In this document: positions 9,349 through 19,450 of the stretch, in pieces | Layout: the number at the start of each line of letters is the position of its first letter | Position numbering within the stretch: position 1 is the stretch's first letter | Assembly: GCA_016184315.1 (NCBI GenBank) | Contig: JACPCU010000007.1 | Coordinates: 1-64,000, forward strand | Source of the DNA: Nitrososphaerota archaeon | GTDB lineage: Archaea; Thermoproteota; Nitrososphaeria; Nitrososphaerales; JACQRY01 | Length of the DNA stretch: 64,000 nucleotides | Reading direction: 5' to 3' | Notes under the pieces: generated by a model | The model's database searches: none | The model's input: the letters and a program-made list of their open reading frames with translations, nothing else | Told to the model about the DNA's origin: nothing | Translations under genes and position numbers: made by a program

Positions 9349-9711
9349 ATGCGACGCTTCTTCCCATATGTATTGCGAGGACATACTGTCTACAATGGCC
9401 TGAGAATGGTATTCTTTGCAAGTGTTGTTAACCTAATCATCGCCTTTGTTACTTCCTTTGCAAACTGGCCTTTGGTAGATACACTCGGCCTGCTCTATCT
9501 GATAGAGTGCTCCGTCCTATTCTTATTTGCAGGGCTGATTGATATGAGTACCTCCGTTTCCTTCCAAGGTTTCAGGCGTAGAATACTGAAGGATTCTACA
9601 CTTCCAAGCAGGGAAGCGATCAAGAGTGAGCGAGAAACTGCTGTTTCAATTCTGATTGCTGGCGGAATACTTCTTACAATAACTGGTCTGCTAACGCTTC
9701 CATATCTCTAA
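9349..9711 (+). CDS. Small membrane protein
   Basis: 120 residues with three hydrophobic segments (about 18-38, 46-64, 97-118) and a charged loop (about 72-95). A TATA-like stretch (TTTTTACTTATAAAG) ends right before ATG 9349, so the transcript may be leaderless. No family is recognised. It converges on the binding-protein gene and shares a hairpin terminator with it. Confidence 0.6.
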   Translation: MRRFFPYVLRGHTVYNGLRMVFFASVVNLIIAFVTSFANWPLVDTLGLLYLIECSVLFLFAGLIDMSTSVSFQGFRRRILKDSTLPSREAIKSERETAVSILIAGGILLTITGLLTLPYL

Positions 9712-9722
9712 AAAAGGAGGGG

Positions 9723-9744
9723 AAGGGGCTTAAGCCCCTTTTGT
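9723..9744. terminator. Hairpin with T run between convergent genes
   Basis: AAGGGGCTTAAGCCCCTT is a perfect 18-nt palindrome, followed on the plus strand by TT and a pyrimidine-rich tail. It also encodes the last residues and the stop codon of the binding-protein gene on the minus strand. It could end both convergent transcripts. Confidence 0.5.
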
Positions 9745-12546
9745 CTTTCTCCCTGCTCGTATTCCCGAAACGATTCCTAATGCGCCCAGTATCACAGCAA
9801 TAGCTATTGCTATGTACAGCCCTGTTGTCAGTGTGGCTACCTGAGCTTGTAGATTGGCTATTTGTGATGACAGTTGTTGCTGGGTGTTCGCTAGGTCACT
9901 CTTTGTTGGCACAGAATCTTTCAGATTCTGGAGATTGGTGGTTGTTTCCTGTTTAAGCGTATTGAGGTTCTGGGTTGTGCTATCTCTAAGACTGTTGAAG
10001 TTTTGTGTTGAAGTAGCTGAAAGCGACTCTATGTTCCTTGTCATGGAGTCTCCTAGTGCCTTCTGGGAATCAGCCAATGTCTTCAGGTTCTTGGTAGTTA
10101 CTACCGCCAACTCGTTTATGGCTTCTGATGACGTCAGTATCTTAGCGAATTCAGCGAGAGTTACCGACTTCACCTCTGAGACTGGTGAGAATGATTGAGG
10201 CAACACCAAAGGCACTGAGCCGCTTTTCAACAGGTCTCTTAGTTCACTGGCGCTTGGGGGCGTTGGATAGTTTGCGGGTGGTACGGTGAATCCGGGGAAG
10301 AAGGCTCTGTAATACACCGCACCTGGTTTAGGTGGTGTTACTGTCACTGAATAGAGACCATTGCTGTCAGTTCTTGCTGTTGCAACGTCCTTCCAGTTGG
10401 CTTTCTCAGCCTCTGTCTTAGCAATTGAATCGGTGGATTCTTGGATGATTAGGGCGAAGTTTGGTCTGGGTTCTCTAGTAATCGGGTTGGTGAAGGAGCC
10501 GCCCACAGTGACTGATGATCCGAACAGATATTGTGCGTCTAAGGTGACTGGTTTGACTTGAATTCCAGTAATATTTGGCGACAGTTCTGGCTTGATTATG
10601 ACTGGCTCAGCTGGAGGTGGAGCGATGGTTATGGGTGAGAACTGTATGGGGTTGACTGTACCCGGTTGGACCCCGTAGCCAGCTGCTGCAAGCTCACGCT
10701 TAGCCGCCGCAGGGTCGTATGGGTCGGCCTTAAGGGATGTATCCCATCGTGCCCCTGCATAAGGTCCTACGAAGGTGACTCCAGGCGTACCCAATCCGTT
10801 GAGCAACCTATCTATGATCAGCTGCCTAGGTATCAGGTAGCTTATGGCTTTCCTAACGTGCCTCGCTGCCTCCGCCGCTTGACTTGGAGTAGCCCTGCCT
10901 AGGGGTGTACCAGTTCCCGTTCCCACTATGGGGTGTCTCATGTTGAAGCCGATCTCCTGCCATCCTAGATCATCATAGACAGCGACGCTCAACCCCAGTC
11001 CCTTCAACCTGTCCATGTCTTGTTGGAAGCTGTAGTTAGGATCGAGGACATTCACTTCTTTGTTCCGGTATGCTGCTATCGCAGATTCCTTTTCCACGAT
11101 GGTTGCAACTCTGTAAGTCTCCACTGAGAATTGTCCGATGGATTCTAATCCGGTCTTGTTCCAATAGTTGGGATTCTTTTTAAGGGTGGCCACTCTCGAT
11201 GTAAAGTCGTATCCTTGGAAGTTATATGGACCAGCTCCTACGGGACCGTTGGCCGTGTAGCTTCCACTACCGCCGTACTTTGCTGTGTCCCAAGTGTAGG
11301 TGTAGCTTCCCCTCATTGTTGAGAATGGATGGGAGTTGATCTGTCCGGGAGCTATCTGCTCGAGCAGGTGTTTTGGCCAAATTCCATTGGCGCCTCCCGT
11401 ATTGCCTACTATCAGGTCTTTTGCTGCGAAATAGACATCTCTGAGAGTGATTCTGTAGGTGTATTTGTCGACTGCCTCAACAGATCCTTGCGTAGGAGTT
11501 GCTCCTTTGGCTGTGTTGTCCAGTACTGTCGTTGTTCCATTAAGGAACTTGAAGGTAACTCTGCTTCCTATTTTGTCCACATCAATGCCAAAGTTCACCG
11601 AAGCTACTTCTGGATGCATCACTAGCCAATGGGTGTACACAGCGTCATCCGCAGTGACCTCAACGCCATCATGGAACTTCAGTCCTTGTCTTAGTTTGAC
11701 AGTCCACGTCTTGCCGTCCGCAGAACTGGTAATGCTCTCTGCCAGATCCAGCTTGAAACTGAAATCTCGTGCATCGATGAATTGTGGGTTGGCTCCTATT
11801 GCACCGTAGATGTAGAGAGCGTAGAAGGAATTAGACTCTGTGGTTTGTAGCGGGTTGATGTTGTCCACATCGCCTACCTCCGCGTAGTTGAGTTCCTTAA
11901 GACCGCCCCAGTGATGGAGATCGGGGAATGTTACTGCTCTGTAGAAGTCTTTCAGGCCCCAAGGTCTAAAGTTCGGATCCATGGCAGCTACTCCAGCAAA
12001 GTAGTAGACGGGGAGGTTTGGCATATCCCTGTAGAGGACTGCTTGAAGCTGCTTTAGTACCCTGACCTGGTCGTTGAATTCCAGTGCCTTTGCATAGTCT
12101 GCCGCGAGCTTGTTGACTTCTTGGTTTTCGTACAGATAATAATTGTTTCCTACGGGCGCAAGATCTCCTGGCTCAGATGTAAACTGTCCCTTGAATTCCA
12201 CTATTGGTGATGTTTGGCCCCAGCCTATGAATCCTATGCTGAAGCTGCCTTCTTCGAAGGGTTTGCCTAACGTCTTGTTATCGGCTGGCCAAAATCTGTC
12301 TATGAGAGCGGGGAAACTAAGGTATACTAGCCGTGCATCAATACCCACTTGCTGCATACTTTGCGTTATGATTGCCGCATATTGTCTTCGAACCGGATTA
12401 GAAGTAGGCGCTGCCAACGTCACAGAAAAGACGGTTTGTTGCTGCCCTTCAACAGGCGCTGCCAAGATGTTGAAGGAACTGAAGAGCAGGAGGAAAGCAA
12501 TGATTGCCAGACTTGAACCTCTTAACATGTCTCGTATTGCACTCAT
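9730..12546 (-). CDS. Peptide-type ABC substrate-binding protein, apparently circularly permuted
   Basis: A 938-residue secreted, membrane-anchored binding protein (SBP_bac_5-like). Order seen: signal peptide (about 1-33); residues 38-213, which match the normal C-terminal lobe (NPVRRQYAAIITQSMQQVGI, FSIGFIGWG, YRDMPNLPVYY); residues 216-625, which match the normal N-terminal and middle parts (INPLQTTESNSFYALYIYG, DGKTWTVKLRQGLKFHDG, YDPAAAKRELAAAGYG). Where the C-lobe should follow there is a Pro-rich linker, an Ig-like domain (about 660-755), a coiled coil (about 810-905) and one membrane helix (907-929) with a basic tail. It is divergent from the permeases. The order looks like a true permutation, not a duplication. 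Confidence 0.88.
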   Translation of the reverse strand: MSAIRDMLRGSSLAIIAFLLLFSSFNILAAPVEGQQQTVFSVTLAAPTSNPVRRQYAAIITQSMQQVGIDARLVYLSFPALIDRFWPADNKTLGKPFEEGSFSIGFIGWGQTSPIVEFKGQFTSEPGDLAPVGNNYYLYENQEVNKLAADYAKALEFNDQVRVLKQLQAVLYRDMPNLPVYYFAGVAAMDPNFRPWGLKDFYRAVTFPDLHHWGGLKELNYAEVGDVDNINPLQTTESNSFYALYIYGAIGANPQFIDARDFSFKLDLAESITSSADGKTWTVKLRQGLKFHDGVEVTADDAVYTHWLVMHPEVASVNFGIDVDKIGSRVTFKFLNGTTTVLDNTAKGATPTQGSVEAVDKYTYRITLRDVYFAAKDLIVGNTGGANGIWPKHLLEQIAPGQINSHPFSTMRGSYTYTWDTAKYGGSGSYTANGPVGAGPYNFQGYDFTSRVATLKKNPNYWNKTGLESIGQFSVETYRVATIVEKESAIAAYRNKEVNVLDPNYSFQQDMDRLKGLGLSVAVYDDLGWQEIGFNMRHPIVGTGTGTPLGRATPSQAAEAARHVRKAISYLIPRQLIIDRLLNGLGTPGVTFVGPYAGARWDTSLKADPYDPAAAKRELAAAGYGVQPGTVNPIQFSPITIAPPPAEPVIIKPELSPNITGIQVKPVTLDAQYLFGSSVTVGGSFTNPITREPRPNFALIIQESTDSIAKTEAEKANWKDVATARTDSNGLYSVTVTPPKPGAVYYRAFFPGFTVPPANYPTPPSASELRDLLKSGSVPLVLPQSFSPVSEVKSVTLAEFAKILTSSEAINELAVVTTKNLKTLADSQKALGDSMTRNIESLSATSTQNFNSLRDSTTQNLNTLKQETTTNLQNLKDSVPTKSDLANTQQQLSSQIANLQAQVATLTTGLYIAIAIAVILGALGIVSGIRAGRKTKGA

Positions 12547-12645
12547 ATTCCGTCGAGTGCGTTAGGGGTGAGTTTGAATATTTAATCTTACCGTAGAGGC
12601 TATAAGATAGATTTGCGGCGATGCGATTAGAAAACCTTGGGTGGA

Positions 12646-13605
12646 ATGGCTAGGTATGTTCTAAGAAGATTAATCTTCATGATCCCTGTATTCCTAGCCG
12701 TATCGAGCATAACGTATCTCATAGGAAACGCCTCTGGTGACCCGATAGTCATCCTGAAGATTGGTAACCCTAGGGTAACACCTGAGACCTTGGAAGTCAT
12801 ACGTGCCTACTATGACCTTGATAAGCCAGTATATGTTCGCTATTTCCTGTGGCTGGGAAAATTCTTCCAAGGAGACTTGGGAAGATCCTTTGCAGGAGGG
12901 AGCGTGAACGAGGTGATTGGCGCTTGGACATGGACCACGCTTAAGCTCCAAGTGACTGCAATTGTTCTGTCGGTGTTGATTGGGATCCCTATTGGGGTAT
13001 TCTCAGCAAGACGGCAATACTCGAAGGCGGACATCGGGATAACTACAGCTGCGATCTTCGGGGTGTCTATGCCCACTTTCTGGTTCGGATTGGTTTTGAT
13101 CATAGTTTTCTCAAGCAATCTCCAGTGGCTTCCTTCCGCTGGAGCAAAGGGTCTCACATATTATTGGTGGGGAGATCCCTTCTTGGATGAAATCGCGCAT
13201 ATGATTCTCCCAACAATAGTCCTTACCTATGTGAGCTTGGCTCTGATAGTTAGACTTGTAAGGGCCAATATGCTTGAAGTGATAAGGCAGGATTTTGTGC
13301 TAGCAGCCAAAGCAAGTGGATTACCAGACAGGATAACCATATACAAACACGCATTGAAGAACGCGATTAGCCCTGTGATGACCTACATAGGTATCAGTTT
13401 TGGATTAGCGTTAGGGGGAGCTCCGCTGACTGAGACTGTATTCAGTTGGCCTGGCCTAGGCTTCAAATTCGTTGAAGCTGCCTTGGAGCTCAACTTACCA
13501 GTTGTTCAGGGCATAACTGTCATCATAGCAGTCATGGTAATGTTTGCCAATCTAATCACCGACCTTGCCTACGGAGTCCTTGATCCAAGAGTGAGGATTG
13601 AGTGA
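12646..13605 (+). CDS. dppB: Oligopeptide/dipeptide ABC permease (DppB type)
   Basis: About 319 residues, six membrane helices. The N-terminal MARYVLRRLIFMIPVFLAVS is diagnostic for DppB-type permeases. The EAA-loop region reads VRANMLEVIRQDFVLAAKAS with GLP…KHALKNAISPV, the ATPase-docking site. ATG 12646 is preceded by GGGTGG and is favoured over TTG 12637. It overlaps the next permease gene by 8 nt and is transcribed divergently from the binding protein. Confidence 0.93.
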   Translation: MARYVLRRLIFMIPVFLAVSSITYLIGNASGDPIVILKIGNPRVTPETLEVIRAYYDLDKPVYVRYFLWLGKFFQGDLGRSFAGGSVNEVIGAWTWTTLKLQVTAIVLSVLIGIPIGVFSARRQYSKADIGITTAAIFGVSMPTFWFGLVLIIVFSSNLQWLPSAGAKGLTYYWWGDPFLDEIAHMILPTIVLTYVSLALIVRLVRANMLEVIRQDFVLAAKASGLPDRITIYKHALKNAISPVMTYIGISFGLALGGAPLTETVFSWPGLGFKFVEAALELNLPVVQGITVIIAVMVMFANLITDLAYGVLDPRVRIE

Positions 13606-14509
13606 ATCGAAGAGCACCCAATTAACCGTAGCGAAGAAGAGGAGATCGGCCAGCCAGTGGGCTGTAGCTTTGCGAAGGCTTCGTAGAAACAAAGCCGGCA
13701 TAGTGGGCCTTGCAATAGTGCTCGCCTACCTGTTCTTAGCTATGTTTGGAGGGGTCTTTGCTGCGTATCCCCCAGGTAGCTTCCAGCCTCTCTATGACCT
13801 TGAGAATAATCTTCCTCCGTCATGGAAGCATCCCTTTGGCACTACGCTGGGTGGGCAAGATGTCTTCAGTGAGGCTCTGCACAGCACTAGAAACGATATG
13901 TACGTTGCCTCGGTGGCTACAGGGATCTCTGTTCTCATAGGAGTTTCTGTCGGCGCTCTTGCCGGCTACTTTGGAAAGGGAATAGATGCAGTATTACTCG
14001 GAGTCACACAAATATTCTATGTCTTTCCTATTCTGGTTCTGATACTGCTCTTTTCGAGAATCTTCGTATTGCTTGTAGTTGCAGGTTTCGGCTTAACCAT
14101 GATCGCCATAATCCTTGGTCTATTCGGCTGGCCCACTATTGCGTACATTGTGAGAGGTGAAGTATTGAAGATCAGGGAAATGGAGTTCATCACAGCATCT
14201 AGGTCATTGGGCGCATCCTCAAGAAGAATCTTATTCCGACACATAGTGCCAAACGTCCTTCCTCCCATAATAGTAATCTCGAGCTTGCTCATCGCGACAA
14301 ACATACTTCTCGAAGTCGCTGTCTCTTTCTTGGGATTCGGTGATCCTAACGCTTCGACTTGGGGCCAACTGCTAGAGTATGGAAGGCAGAACATACCTAC
14401 TTGGTGGGTGACAATATTCAGCGGACTTATGGTCGTCTTCATAGTCCTAGGGTTTAACCTACTAGGCGATGGAATCTCTGATGCGTTGAATCCGAGGTTA
14501 AGGGAATGA
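13598..14509 (+). CDS. dppC: Oligopeptide/dipeptide ABC permease (DppC type)
   Basis: 303 residues. The DppC-type start domain (WAVALRRLRRNKAGIVGLAI), six helices and the EAA loop (EMEFITASRSLGASSRRILF, then RHIVPNVLPP) are present. The start is probably TTG 13598, which overlaps the dppB stop. It pairs with the upstream permease to form the membrane channel of the peptide-type importer. Confidence 0.92.
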   Translation: MSESKSTQLTVAKKRRSASQWAVALRRLRRNKAGIVGLAIVLAYLFLAMFGGVFAAYPPGSFQPLYDLENNLPPSWKHPFGTTLGGQDVFSEALHSTRNDMYVASVATGISVLIGVSVGALAGYFGKGIDAVLLGVTQIFYVFPILVLILLFSRIFVLLVVAGFGLTMIAIILGLFGWPTIAYIVRGEVLKIREMEFITASRSLGASSRRILFRHIVPNVLPPIIVISSLLIATNILLEVAVSFLGFGDPNASTWGQLLEYGRQNIPTWWVTIFSGLMVVFIVLGFNLLGDGISDALNPRLRE

Positions 14510-14655
14510 GTAAAACTATGATCAATCTATGAGAATCTAGCACAGTGGTCGTTATCACCTAGATCTGTTGTATTATTACCTTGAGGATATTATCATTAGT
14601 TGTCGCAATCAGTGGCCTTTTTCAGGCTGTCATAAAGCGTGTCGTAGCCAAGTTG

Positions 14656-15552
14656 TTAGTTGATGGTCACGCAGCTGACTGAATGTATTCTAGGCAAGTT
14701 ATCTGCTATTTTCGTCCAAGAAATTCCTTCATCTATGCTTTGATACAACTGTCCTCCACTGGTTCCAATGTAGATTCCGCACGGGTCTTCTTGATCGAAG
14801 CTCATAGCTTCGCGCAACACGTTGAAGTAGGCTTTGCTCGGAAGCCCCTTTACGCTCTTGACCCATCGACCTCCGCCGTCTCGGCTTACCCACACTTGGA
14901 ACTTGCCTTTAGAGGGATACCTCGTCTCACCGTCTAGTGGGACGACATAGACTGTGTCAGCTTTGTGAGGATGTACGCCGATGGGGAATCCGAAGTCGCT
15001 GGGCAATCCTTTTCCAATGTCGCTCCACGTGTCTCCGAAGTTTTTGCTGGCGTAGATTCCGCCGTGGTTCTGCAGATACAGTGTGTCAGGCTTGGCAAGA
15101 TTATGGTCGATTTTGTGGACGCATTGACCGTACTCAGGATATTTTGTGGGGAGGAAGTCTGCTCGGATATTGTTATTCATGAAGCGCCATGTCTTGCCTG
15201 CGTCGTCGCTGCCCACTACGCCTACCGCGGAGATGGCCACTCGTATTCGACGCTTGTTTTTGGGGTGGATTACGATGGTGTGTAGGCATAAACCTCCGTT
15301 TCCCGGTTGCCATTTGCTTCGGGTTGGGTGAAAGTTTAGATCCTCGAAGCCTTTCCATGTATTGGAGTCGTCCTTGGATACAAATAGGGCAGCGGGCTCA
15401 ACACCGGCATAGAGGTTTCCTTCGCCATCAGGTTGAAGATTCCAGATGCGGCTTACGCTCAGCTTGTCCCGATTGTTCTTAGGGAAGCGGGGATGTGCCT
15501 TTGCTTTCGCCCATGTGTGACCTAGGTGGAATCCTTTAATATGTTGGTATGA
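14656..15552 (-). pseudogene. 5'-truncated BNR/sortilin-like beta-propeller gene
   Basis: The frame is open from 15552 (stop at 15553-15555) to the stop at 14656 and reads through several BNR (Asp-box) repeats: SKDDSNTW, SDDAGKTW, SKNFGDTWSDIG, SRDGGGRW, SIDEGISW. Related exo-alpha-sialidase/VPS10-like proteins have about 90-110 more residues at the N-terminus. Here no ATG, GTG or TTG lies in frame near 15552, and the first usable start (GTG 15240) would cut off two propeller blades. The 5' end abuts the divergent gene at 15549. I read it as a remnant. Confidence 0.65.
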
Positions 15553-16013
15553 TCAGGTTTTGGAGACTTATGTCTGAGAAGGCTTACGAGAGGCATGCAT
15601 GGATACTCCTCTTCGCTATAGGAGTACTCATCCTGGTATCTGCGGTGCCTCATACATTGGGTGTCAACACAGACCCGGCGACGGCAGAGAGAATTGTCGG
15701 CATGACGTTAAGCGAGCTGGAAACTTCGAACCCGAGGTTTTTCGACTTGTATATTTTCTATTTTAGATTTGGAGGCTTGTCTGACTTAGGCTTCGCCTTC
15801 CTTATCACAACCATCTCTGTGACAGCGTACAGAAGGGGGGAAAAATGGGCTTGGTATGTCTTCTGGTCTCTTCCAGCGTTCTTTATGGGTTCCACAGCGA
15901 TCGTCTTAAGCATTGGATCAACCCTTTCGTTACTCCTCCCGTTAACACTGTTTGTAATCTTGAGCCTCTTGGGACTGCTCCTACCGTACAGGAAATTCTT
16001 CCCGAAGAATTAA
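15549..16013 (+). CDS. Four-helix membrane protein of unknown function
   Basis: 154 residues (147 from the second start) with four hydrophobic segments (about 18-36, 72-92, 102-122, 125-145). A TATA-like CTTTAATATG at about 15534-15543 is 27-36 nt before ATG 15570, so that Met (MSEKAYERH) is a good leaderless start; ATG 15549 is the longer option. Its TAA stop overlaps the TAA stop of the opposing transposase gene on the shared TTAA. Confidence 0.55.
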   Translation: MIRFWRLMSEKAYERHAWILLFAIGVLILVSAVPHTLGVNTDPATAERIVGMTLSELETSNPRFFDLYIFYFRFGGLSDLGFAFLITTISVTAYRRGEKWAWYVFWSLPAFFMGSTAIVLSIGSTLSLLLPLTLFVILSLLGLLLPYRKFFPKN

Positions 16014-16672
16014 TGACCTAGGAACCTGACCAGCTCCCCGAACCGCATGTGCCTTCTTCTTGCGTAGTGCATGTCGACGAAGAGGTTGAGCCAGTTCCTG
16101 ACGTGGGCACGATCGCATTCCCTCTTCACGCAGGGGTAGTGGTCGTCGAACTCCTCGATCCGGTCCTTCAGATACTGGTTGGCCCGTTCCATCAGGCTCT
16201 TCGAATAATCCGAATGTAGCCGATGCTCCAACCCCAGCGTCCTGCAGGCCTCGGGGTACCATGTGCCTCCGTCGCTGTAGACCATGTGCCTCCCGTACTT
16301 CTTGATGAGGCTCTTCAGGAAGAGCTCCGCTACGAGGATGTTCTGGTGCCTCGACAGGTAGACGCCCAGGATGTACCGGTGCACCGGCTCCACGGCCACC
16401 CACACCCAGGCCCCAGACGGACCGACCTTCATATACGTCTCATCGACGAGGGAGGCCTGAACCCTCCTCACGTCGAATATCCGGTGGGGATCATACCGCT
16501 GCACCCACTTCCACACAGCCGTGTGAGTCCTCTTGACGAACGGGTCTAACGCGTACGACACGCCCCTAAAACTGAGACCCAGGAAGTACAGGTAGAGGCC
16601 GTACAGGACGGCCTGAGAGGGAGTCCTCTCCTTTTGGAACTGCAACATAAAGAGAGAGGACGACCCCTCCAC
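16010..16672 (-). mobile_element. IS6-like DDE transposase gene
   Basis: A 220-residue transposase. The DDE triad is visible as VDETYMK, VYSDGGTWY and SLMERANQYLKDR, with the family's C-terminal NWLNLFVDMHYARRRHMRFG. Length fits short archaeal IS6 relatives, so the gene looks intact. The start is GTG 16672 or ATG 16648. I could not find matching terminal inverted repeats: the right flank (AAACCCGTTAAGTTTACACT, near 16723) has no inverted partner on the left, so the ends of the element are undefined. Confidence 0.85.
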
Positions 16673-16966
16673 TCTATTCCTCCGATGGAAAGACGGCTAG
16701 ACAACCAGCCTAAAACCCGTTAAGTTTACACTGCCCCCTGTTGATTCAAGATGGTGAGCGGAAGGAGAAAGCCCAAACAAGAGCTTCCACTGATTTATGC
16801 TGGCTTATGATTGCCAAAACTGTTCTTGGGCTGGACGAGGCGTTGGCGGAGATCTAGAACCATTTCCTAGGATTAATAACGGTCAGTGTATAGCGTGGGA
16901 CGACACCAGCGCATCCTTCCTTGAAGTCGGAGGTGGCACCAGTATTTGATTCTCTACTGGTTCTAG
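16673..16966. other. Gene-free stretch between transposase and copper island
   Basis: No credible gene was found. A 19-codon frame from ATG 16751 (MVSGRRKPKQE…) stops at once and may be a remnant. One end of the IS6-like element should lie here. Confidence 0.4.
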
Positions 16967-17143
16967 TTAACCACTCTTACCGATATATTTGGCTGGTTCT
17001 TTCTCGAATTGCTCTTTGCAGTGTGCTGAGCAAAAGTAGTATGCTACATCCTGATGCTCAGTTTTGAAGGACGTTTTCTTCGGATCTACGCTCATTCCGC
17101 ACACCACGTCTTTCTCCTTCTTTCCGCCAAATATTCCGAACAT
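16967..17143 (-). CDS. YHS-domain protein (58 aa)
   Basis: Starting at ATG 17143, the protein begins MFGIFGGKKEKDVVCGMSVD and contains a full YHS/TRASH-type metal knuckle: CGM…, then AYYFCSAHCKEQFEKEP. It is very like the N-terminal YHS domain of the adjacent CopA (both KDxxCGMxVD…YYFCSxxC). It lies 76 nt downstream of copA on the same strand. A metal chaperone or sensor role in the copper system is likely. Confidence 0.85.
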   Translation of the reverse strand: MFGIFGGKKEKDVVCGMSVDPKKTSFKTEHQDVAYYFCSAHCKEQFEKEPAKYIGKSG

Positions 17144-17219
17144 TCTTGGTCAGAACACTGCTGAGAACCCCGGCATTTTACGTTATCGGTTTACTGTTGT
17201 AAAGACCTGAGACGGTTTC

Positions 17220-19343
17220 CTAGGTTTTGGGTCTCCATCTGTTCAGCAGCATGGAATTGAACGTGACGGTTATGGATGACGCAGCCATGGCTATTGCTGC
17301 GAATATCGGGTTCAGGAGGACACCGAGAGAGGGATAAAGCACGCCTGCTGCTACAGGGATCAGCACCACATTGTAGGCGAAGGCCCAGAACAAGTTCTCC
17401 TTGATCTTCCTCACAACCTTCTTGCTCAGTTCAATGGACTTAACCACATCTGTAACGTCGTTCCTCATCAGCACTACTCCACCTGCTTCTTTCGCTATGT
17501 CTGTTCCGCTGCCTATGGCTATGCCTACGTCGGAGGATGCCAGTGCAGGAGCATCATTAACGCCATCCCCGACCATTGCAACGACTTTCCCTGCTCCTCT
17601 CAGTTCGCCGACGACCTTGGCTTTGTCTGCTGGAAGAACCTCTGCGAGCACCCTGTTTATTCCCAGTTTCCTTGCTATGGCGTTAGCTGTTCTCTGATTG
17701 TCGCCTGTCAGCATTGCTACGTCTATTCTCATGGATTGCAGTCGGTCTACTGCAGCTGTGGCATTCTCCTTGAGGGTGTCAGCAACAGCTAGGATGCCGG
17801 ATAGTTTCCCGTCGATCGCCACCAGCATAGGGGTCTTCCCATCTTCTTCCAGCGTTTTCATTGTATTTTCAGCGGTATCCACTCTTACTTTGCTTTCCTC
17901 CATGAGTCTCCTGTTTCCTATCAGGATGGATTTACCGTCGTAAGACGCCTTGATTCCCTGGCCGGGTATAGCCTCGAAACCGTTTGGCTCAGAGATGTTA
18001 AGGCCTCTTTCTTTGGCACCTTTCACAATCGCTTCACCCAGCGGATGCTCGGAGCCCCGTTCTGCGATTGCTGCAAGTCTAAGCACCTCGTTCTCCGCAA
18101 GAGTATCTAGGGTAACTACGTCGGTAAGGTTTGGTTCCCCTTTGGTGAGGGTGCCGGTCTTGTCGAAGACCACAGTAGTTATTCTGTGGGCTTTCTCCAA
18201 GTATTCGCCGTTCTTGATGAGTATCCCGTTCTGAGCACCTTTAGAGGCGCCGATCATTATCGCAGCCGGAGTGGCGATTCCTAACGCGCATGGACAAGCA
18301 ACTATGAGCACTGAGACAAGCATTATGAATGCTACTGCGAACGGTAGTCCGCCGGCAAAATACCAGAAGGAGAAGGCTCCCAATGCTATAGCTATGACGA
18401 TAGGCACGAAGTAAGAAGAGATCAGGTCTGCCATTCTCTGAATTGGTGTCTGCGAGACAATCGCGTCTTCAACCATCTTGACGATCTGGGAAAGCGTGGT
18501 GTCAGAACCTATTTTTGTGGCTCTGATCTTGAGGAGGCCGGACTTGTTGACGGTAGCACCTATCACCTCGTCGCCCGTTTTCTTATCCACAGGGATGCTT
18601 TCACCAGTGACCACTGACTGATCCACTGAGGAGTAACCGTCTATGACAACTCCGTCAACTGGAATCTTTTCACCAGGCCTTACAACTAGAACGTTGTCAA
18701 CTTGTACCTGTTCAACGGGGATCTCAACCTCAGCGCCGTCTTTGATTATCAGCGCCATCTTCGGCTGCAAGTCCAGAAGCTTCCTCACAGCTTCTGATGC
18801 TCTTCCCTTAACGATGTGCTCCATGGTTTTGCCGAGAAGTATGAAGCCTATGATCAGACCGCTCTCCGTAAAGTAGACTGCTGGTCCGCCCATGGTGGTC
18901 GTTGTGGGAAATATGTTAGGCGCGAAAGTGATCAAGGTGCTGTAAACCCAAGCCGCGCTTGTTCCGACTGCTATCAGGCTGTCCATGTTGGCCTGCTTGG
19001 CGCGGAACGCGTCAAGGGTGCCTTTATAGAACCTCCATCCGCCTATGAACTGAACAGGCGTCGCCAAGAGGAAGAGTAGAACATAGTTTGGTATTCCTAC
19101 CCACGTGAAATTGTGGCCTACTCCTAACAGGGCGGGGGCAAAATACTCAAAGAAGGCCGTTGTTGCTCCTAGTGTTATGCTGAATGCTGTGAAGATCTTC
19201 AGGCCTCTGAACTCCCTTTCAGGGGCTAGGAACTCCTTGAGGCAGTTTTCACTACAAAAGTAGTACATTGTTCCTCTTCGCTCAGCCTTGAACGGCGTCT
19301 TCGCCTCGTCCACATACATACCGCAGATGATGTCTTTCGCCAA
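17220..19343 (-). CDS. copA: Copper-exporting P1B-type ATPase with N-terminal YHS domain
   Basis: 707 residues. A YHS domain (about 4-42: [11 protein letters not shown]) replaces the usual HMA domains. Then come eight membrane helices, the TGES loop (246-249), CPC metal site (350-352), phosphorylation motif DKTGT (394-398), SEHPLGEA (from 431) and GDGVND (592-597). The last helices carry AYNVV and [12 protein letters not shown], the Asn/Met/Ser set of Cu(I) exporters. It is divergent from the AsnC-TRASH regulator, so copper-induced expression is likely. Confidence 0.95.
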   Translation of the reverse strand: MAKDIICGMYVDEAKTPFKAERRGTMYYFCSENCLKEFLAPEREFRGLKIFTAFSITLGATTAFFEYFAPALLGVGHNFTWVGIPNYVLLFLLATPVQFIGGWRFYKGTLDAFRAKQANMDSLIAVGTSAAWVYSTLITFAPNIFPTTTTMGGPAVYFTESGLIIGFILLGKTMEHIVKGRASEAVRKLLDLQPKMALIIKDGAEVEIPVEQVQVDNVLVVRPGEKIPVDGVVIDGYSSVDQSVVTGESIPVDKKTGDEVIGATVNKSGLLKIRATKIGSDTTLSQIVKMVEDAIVSQTPIQRMADLISSYFVPIVIAIALGAFSFWYFAGGLPFAVAFIMLVSVLIVACPCALGIATPAAIMIGASKGAQNGILIKNGEYLEKAHRITTVVFDKTGTLTKGEPNLTDVVTLDTLAENEVLRLAAIAERGSEHPLGEAIVKGAKERGLNISEPNGFEAIPGQGIKASYDGKSILIGNRRLMEESKVRVDTAENTMKTLEEDGKTPMLVAIDGKLSGILAVADTLKENATAAVDRLQSMRIDVAMLTGDNQRTANAIARKLGINRVLAEVLPADKAKVVGELRGAGKVVAMVGDGVNDAPALASSDVGIAIGSGTDIAKEAGGVVLMRNDVTDVVKSIELSKKVVRKIKENLFWAFAYNVVLIPVAAGVLYPSLGVLLNPIFAAIAMAASSITVTFNSMLLNRWRPKT

Positions 19344-19450
19344 TACTTGCCCTTACTCTTTCAGAGGGATGAATACGGTATAAGGATTTTGACATTGCGA
19401 TTTAAGAATGAAAAGACTCAAAAGAAAGAACTTTACATTAACAATATCCA
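19344..19450. promoter_or_regulatory. Shared copA/copR promoter region
   Basis: A 107-nt AT-rich divergent intergenic region. ACGGTATAAGG (about 19375-19385) can serve as the TATA element for copA on the minus strand, and ATTTAAGAA (about 19400-19408) for the regulator. A regulator-binding site is expected here, but I see no clear palindrome. Confidence 0.5.

Noticed and set aside
15944-16744. CCCGTTAA…CACTG seen at both sides of the IS6-like transposase
   Set aside because: The two copies are direct, not inverted, and the left one lies inside the coding region of the membrane protein, so they are not convincing IS ends.
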